The notes under the pieces are model-generated. The model was not told the DNA's origin and did no database searches. It worked only from the letters and a program-made list of their open reading frames with translations. Shown here one piece after another: positions 21,775 to 23,102 of a DNA stretch of 23,102 nucleotides. Location of the stretch: IMG/VR virus record IMGVR_UViG_3300006802_000608, positions 1 to 23,102 of that record. One strand, written 5' to 3'. The first letter of the stretch is position 1. Every line of letters begins with the position of its first letter. This stretch comes from a virus. The position numbers were made by a program, and so were the translations under genes.

Positions 21775-21964
21775 GCCCTATCTCCTCTCGCACTAACCGC
21801 TGTAGCACCTCGCTCAACTCCCACCACCCTTCCGTCTTTTTCTCCTCCACAGGGACAGTCTCCACCGTAACGATAGACTCATTACATGAGACACAGCGGC
21901 GGTAGCGCTTATCCCCATGCTTGCTCTTTACCCGCGTATCCCCACCGCACGTTGGACACTTCAT
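21767..21964 (-). CDS. Four-cysteine zinc ribbon protein (65 aa)
   Basis: The start MKCPTCGGDTRVKSKHGDKR leads to RRCVSCNESIV, with cysteines at 3, 6, 24 and 27 (CxxC-x17-CxxC). It is a zinc ribbon of the kind at the N-terminus of NrdR-like regulators and many small phage proteins. The rest (VPVEEKKTEGWWELSEVLQRLVREEIGRE) is a charged helix. It probably binds nucleic acid or a protein partner. It lies between the Dam-like methyltransferase and the sulfotransferase-like gene. Ribosome site is weak. Its exact role is unknown. Confidence 0.75.
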   Translation of the reverse strand: MKCPTCGGDTRVKSKHGDKRYRRCVSCNESIVTVETVPVEEKKTEGWWELSEVLQRLVREEIGRE

Positions 21965-21970
21965 ATTTAT

Positions 21971-22402
21971 CTAAAGTATAAAGGCCGCTATATGGCGACC
22001 TGTTCCTTTCCCCTGTTTCCCATCTTCAATAGCACACCATTTAACATCACCAAGGTTTTCAACCTGCGCTCCTGCTGCCAACAGCATTAAGACCCATTTA
22101 TCAATGGGGTAAACCATGACAACTCTCTTACCCCTACCACTCTCTTCAATGGCTTTACGCGCCCATGCCGTAGGGCCTTTTTTACGGCCCTGATGCATTA
22201 TACTACCAAAAGGTGGATTGACATAAGTGCTATTGCCCCACTCAGATGTCAAACCATCGAAATCATTTGGCTTGGGATAAGGACAGGCATCAAAATCAAA
22301 ATCAAAACGATCTTGAAGTGCTTGCATTAACTCTGGGGGCGTAAGCCAGTAATGTCTGCCGTCAGATGCTCCCTTATGAAATTTGTTATCTTTAGGTTCC
22401 AT
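21971..22402 (-). CDS. Phage Dam-like DNA adenine methyltransferase (143 aa)
   Basis: The sequence has the hallmarks of small phage N6-adenine methyltransferases. HYWLTPPELMQAL is the usual W-x-TPP opening. FDFDFDACPYPKPNDFDG follows. Then EWGNSTYVNPPFG carries NPPF (62-65) as the catalytic motif, in the D/N-P-P-Y/F class. The segment WARKAIEESGRGKRVVMVYPIDKW is a typical helix-strand of the fold. It would methylate adenine in phage or host DNA using S-adenosyl-methionine, possibly to escape restriction. The start at 22402 has GGGG just upstream. It is the first gene of the minus-strand operon seen. Length is at the short end for the family. Confidence 0.8.
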   Translation of the reverse strand: MEPKDNKFHKGASDGRHYWLTPPELMQALQDRFDFDFDACPYPKPNDFDGLTSEWGNSTYVNPPFGSIMHQGRKKGPTAWARKAIEESGRGKRVVMVYPIDKWVLMLLAAGAQVENLGDVKWCAIEDGKQGKGTGRHIAAFIL

Positions 22403-22413
22403 ATCGCCCCAAT

Positions 22414-22622
22414 TGCTGTATCTGTAAACGCATTGCTATCACTAAAATTACTAACCCCGTATTTTGAGACACCCATTGCTGTATCTGTAAAGCGCCCACC
22501 GCTAAGATATGCTGTATCTGTAAAAGGTGCAAGTGCTATATGCGCCGTAGAGGGGGATAGTGTAGTAACTTAGTCGCTGTGTGTGAAAGGGAGTGTAGCA
22601 GATTAGTCGCCGCGTATGAAAG
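22414..22622 (-). repeat. Degenerate repeats with alternating 33 and 63 bp spacing
   Basis: On the minus strand, CTTTCATACGCGGCGACTAA (22622) and CTTTCACACACAGCGACTAA (22589) are followed by three exact TTTACAGATACAGCA copies (22524, 22491 and 22428). The steps are 33, about 63-65, 33 and 63 bp, so the higher-order period is about 96 bp. A weaker copy (TTTTAGTGATAGCAATGCG) fills the last long step. Translated, the units give 11-residue repeats such as FTDTAYLSGGR and LSHTATKLLHY, though the two halves are in different frames. They may be binding sites or the decayed end of a repeat protein gene. Confidence 0.65.
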
Positions 22623-22639
22623 TGGGTCCCTACTTCTAC

Positions 22640-22674
22640 GCTTTCTGACGAAAGCCCCCGTGGCCCGTGGGGGC
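22640..22674. other. Two overlapping hairpins
   Basis: GCTTTC (22640-22645) pairs with GAAAGC (22650-22655) around a TGAC loop. The next stem, GCCCCC (22654-22659) with GGGGGC (22669-22674), shares its first two bases with the first stem, so the two exclude each other. On the minus strand the GC stem is followed by TTTCGT, a weak terminator-like end. This could be a terminator or a two-state RNA switch; the T-run is too short to be sure. Confidence 0.4.
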
Positions 22675-22770
22675 GAGGGGAGGGGGGCTACATCTCGCCT
22701 TGTTAAGCTGTTAAAGCGGGCCAGCGCCGCATGGCCACAGCGCACAACATGCTGTTATCACTACACTTGC

Positions 22771-22832
22771 GCCGCGCCGCGCCGCGCCGCGCTGTGGGCT
22801 GTGCTGTGCGTGTGCGCTGTGGGCTGTGCTGT
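22771..22832. repeat. GCCGC tandem repeat followed by a 25-bp direct repeat
   Basis: Four GCCGC units in a row (22771-22790) are followed by two copies of GCTGTGGGCTGTGCTGT (22791-22807 and 22816-22832), 25 bp apart. The sequence is strongly GC-rich and purine/pyrimidine-biased, unlike the genes around it. No gene is supported here. Confidence 0.8.
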
Positions 22833-22938
22833 ACACCGCGCCTTACGCCTTACACGCTACTATTACGCACACCTACAGTCTGCATGCATGCTATATACCC
22901 ATAGCACAATTTATTTACTCCCCGCTAAAAAACCCCCC

Positions 22939-22967
22939 TTGACTTATACCCATGAGTATCGTATTAT
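22939..22967 (+). promoter_or_regulatory. Strong sigma70-type promoter for the plus-strand gene
   Basis: TTGACT (22939-22944, five of six matches) and TATTAT (22962-22967, five of six) are separated by 17 bases. Transcription should start near 22974. The 9-mer TATACCCAT occurs both in the spacer (22945) and upstream at 22894, and TATACCCGC follows at 22971, so an operator overlapping the promoter is plausible. It reads into the 21-codon leader and the methylase-like gene. Confidence 0.7.
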
Positions 22968-23005
22968 TAATATACCCGCAGTACTTAACCTACGGAGCTA
23001 ATCCC

Positions 23006-23071
23006 ATGTATACGATAATACCACAAAGGAAAAGGCATAACGATGCGCGTACTTGTTGCTTGCGAGTGTAG
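23006..23071 (+). CDS. Possible 21-codon leader peptide overlapping the methylase start
   Basis: An ATG at 23006, with GGAG 8 bases upstream, opens the short frame MYTIIPQRKRHNDARTCCLR followed by one Val codon and a stop at 23069-23071. It overlaps the methylase-like ATG (23043) in another frame. It may couple or limit translation of that gene. It could also be an accident, because the methylase has its own ribosome site. Confidence 0.35.
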   Translation: MYTIIPQRKRHNDARTCCLRV

Positions 23072-23102
23072 CGGAAAAGTGCGCCGCGCTTTTAGAGCGC
23101 TA
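23043..23102 (+). CDS. Start of a DNA cytosine methylase-like gene, cut by the window edge
   Basis: The 20 codons seen, MRVLVACECSGKVRRAFRAL, match the typical start of a phage/bacterial DNA methylase family (MRVLVACE-x-SG-V-R-AF-x-x-x-G), in which the strand plus the CE-x-SG loop forms part of the S-adenosyl-methionine site. Most members are listed as cytosine-specific DNA methylases. AAGG lies 7 bases before the ATG. It is read divergently from the Dam-like gene. Only the first 60 bases are in the window, so function rests on this short match. Confidence 0.6.
   Translation, partial: MRVLVACECSGKVRRAFRAL

Larger units (their letters stand above)
22403..22938. other. Non-coding divergent region
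   Basis: This 536-bp stretch lies between the minus-strand operon and the plus-strand methylase-like gene. Frames in it (for example one at 22536..22745 on the minus strand and one at 22579..23001 on the plus strand) have odd composition and no ribosome site. What is present is repeats, hairpins, GC-rich low-complexity sequence and AT-rich promoter flanks. It may be the control region for both directions and possibly a replication origin. No minus-strand promoter with a good score was found. Confidence 0.6.

Noticed and set aside
22414-22622. CRISPR array
   Set aside because: Repeats are 15-20 bp with two alternating spacings and diverged copies; no uniform repeats or unique spacers and no cas genes.
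22536-22745. 69-codon minus-strand open frame in the divergent region
   Set aside because: It spans the hairpins and repeats, lacks a ribosome site, and its 11-residue pattern only mirrors the DNA repeat.
22403-22938. tRNA or other structured RNA gene
   Set aside because: No cloverleaf arms or TTC-type T-loop could be traced; only simple hairpins were found.
22579-23001. 140-codon plus-strand open frame in the divergent region
   Set aside because: It crosses hairpins, GCCGC repeats and the promoter, with strong Cys/Ala/Arg bias caused by the repeats; no ribosome site.

Overview
The window looks like part of the genome of a tailed double-stranded DNA bacteriophage, most likely a short-tailed (podovirus-like) phage from an environmental source. 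This rests on gene content: a long portal protein, scaffold, HK97-type coat protein, a connector-like and a beta-propeller-like tail protein, and very tight gene packing with many stop/start overlaps (TAATG or ATGA). There is no tape-measure gene and no tail-sheath gene. No host gene, tRNA, insertion sequence or CRISPR array was seen. The source phage cannot be named from the sequence alone.

Almost everything is on the minus strand, so the operon reads from right to left. From about 22402 down to 19587 there is a DNA adenine methyltransferase (Dam-like), a four-cysteine zinc ribbon, a sulfotransferase-like P-loop protein, a helix-turn-helix protein and small unknowns. They end in a stand-alone nuclease domain of the large terminase whose ATPase half is not in the window. 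Next come a GT-A glycosyltransferase, two unknown proteins, a GroES-like co-chaperonin and a small helix-turn-helix protein. A promoter at 17120..17148 then starts the head module: portal, four small genes, scaffold, a C2H2-like zinc-finger protein, a capsid accessory protein, major capsid protein and a beta-helix protein.

Further left (9477 to 4117) are small structural-type proteins. They include three consecutive proteins sharing an N-terminal Asp-Gly/Gly-rich motif, the connector-like protein and the propeller-like tail protein. The left end (4104 to 1) holds proline/glutamine-rich, strongly repetitive proteins of unknown role. One has 24-residue (72-bp) modules, one has 18-residue coiled-coil-like repeats, and between them lies a 338-bp stretch whose reading frame seems broken.

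At the right end, 22403..22938 has no convincing gene. It holds a degenerate repeat series with alternating 33 and 63 bp spacing, two overlapping hairpins, short GC-rich tandem repeats and TATACCC repeats around a strong plus-strand promoter. That promoter drives a possible 21-codon leader and the start of a second DNA-methylase-like gene, cut by the window edge. It is the divergent control region of this part of the genome and could also hold a replication origin.

The most unusual points are the separated terminase nuclease, the phage GroES overlapped by 164 bp with the gene before it, the paralogous Asp-Gly motif array, a hydrophobic ALMM..TQG-type motif recurring in different proteins, and the organised but decayed repeats of the divergent region. 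All functional calls come from reading motifs in the sequence; no database search was run.
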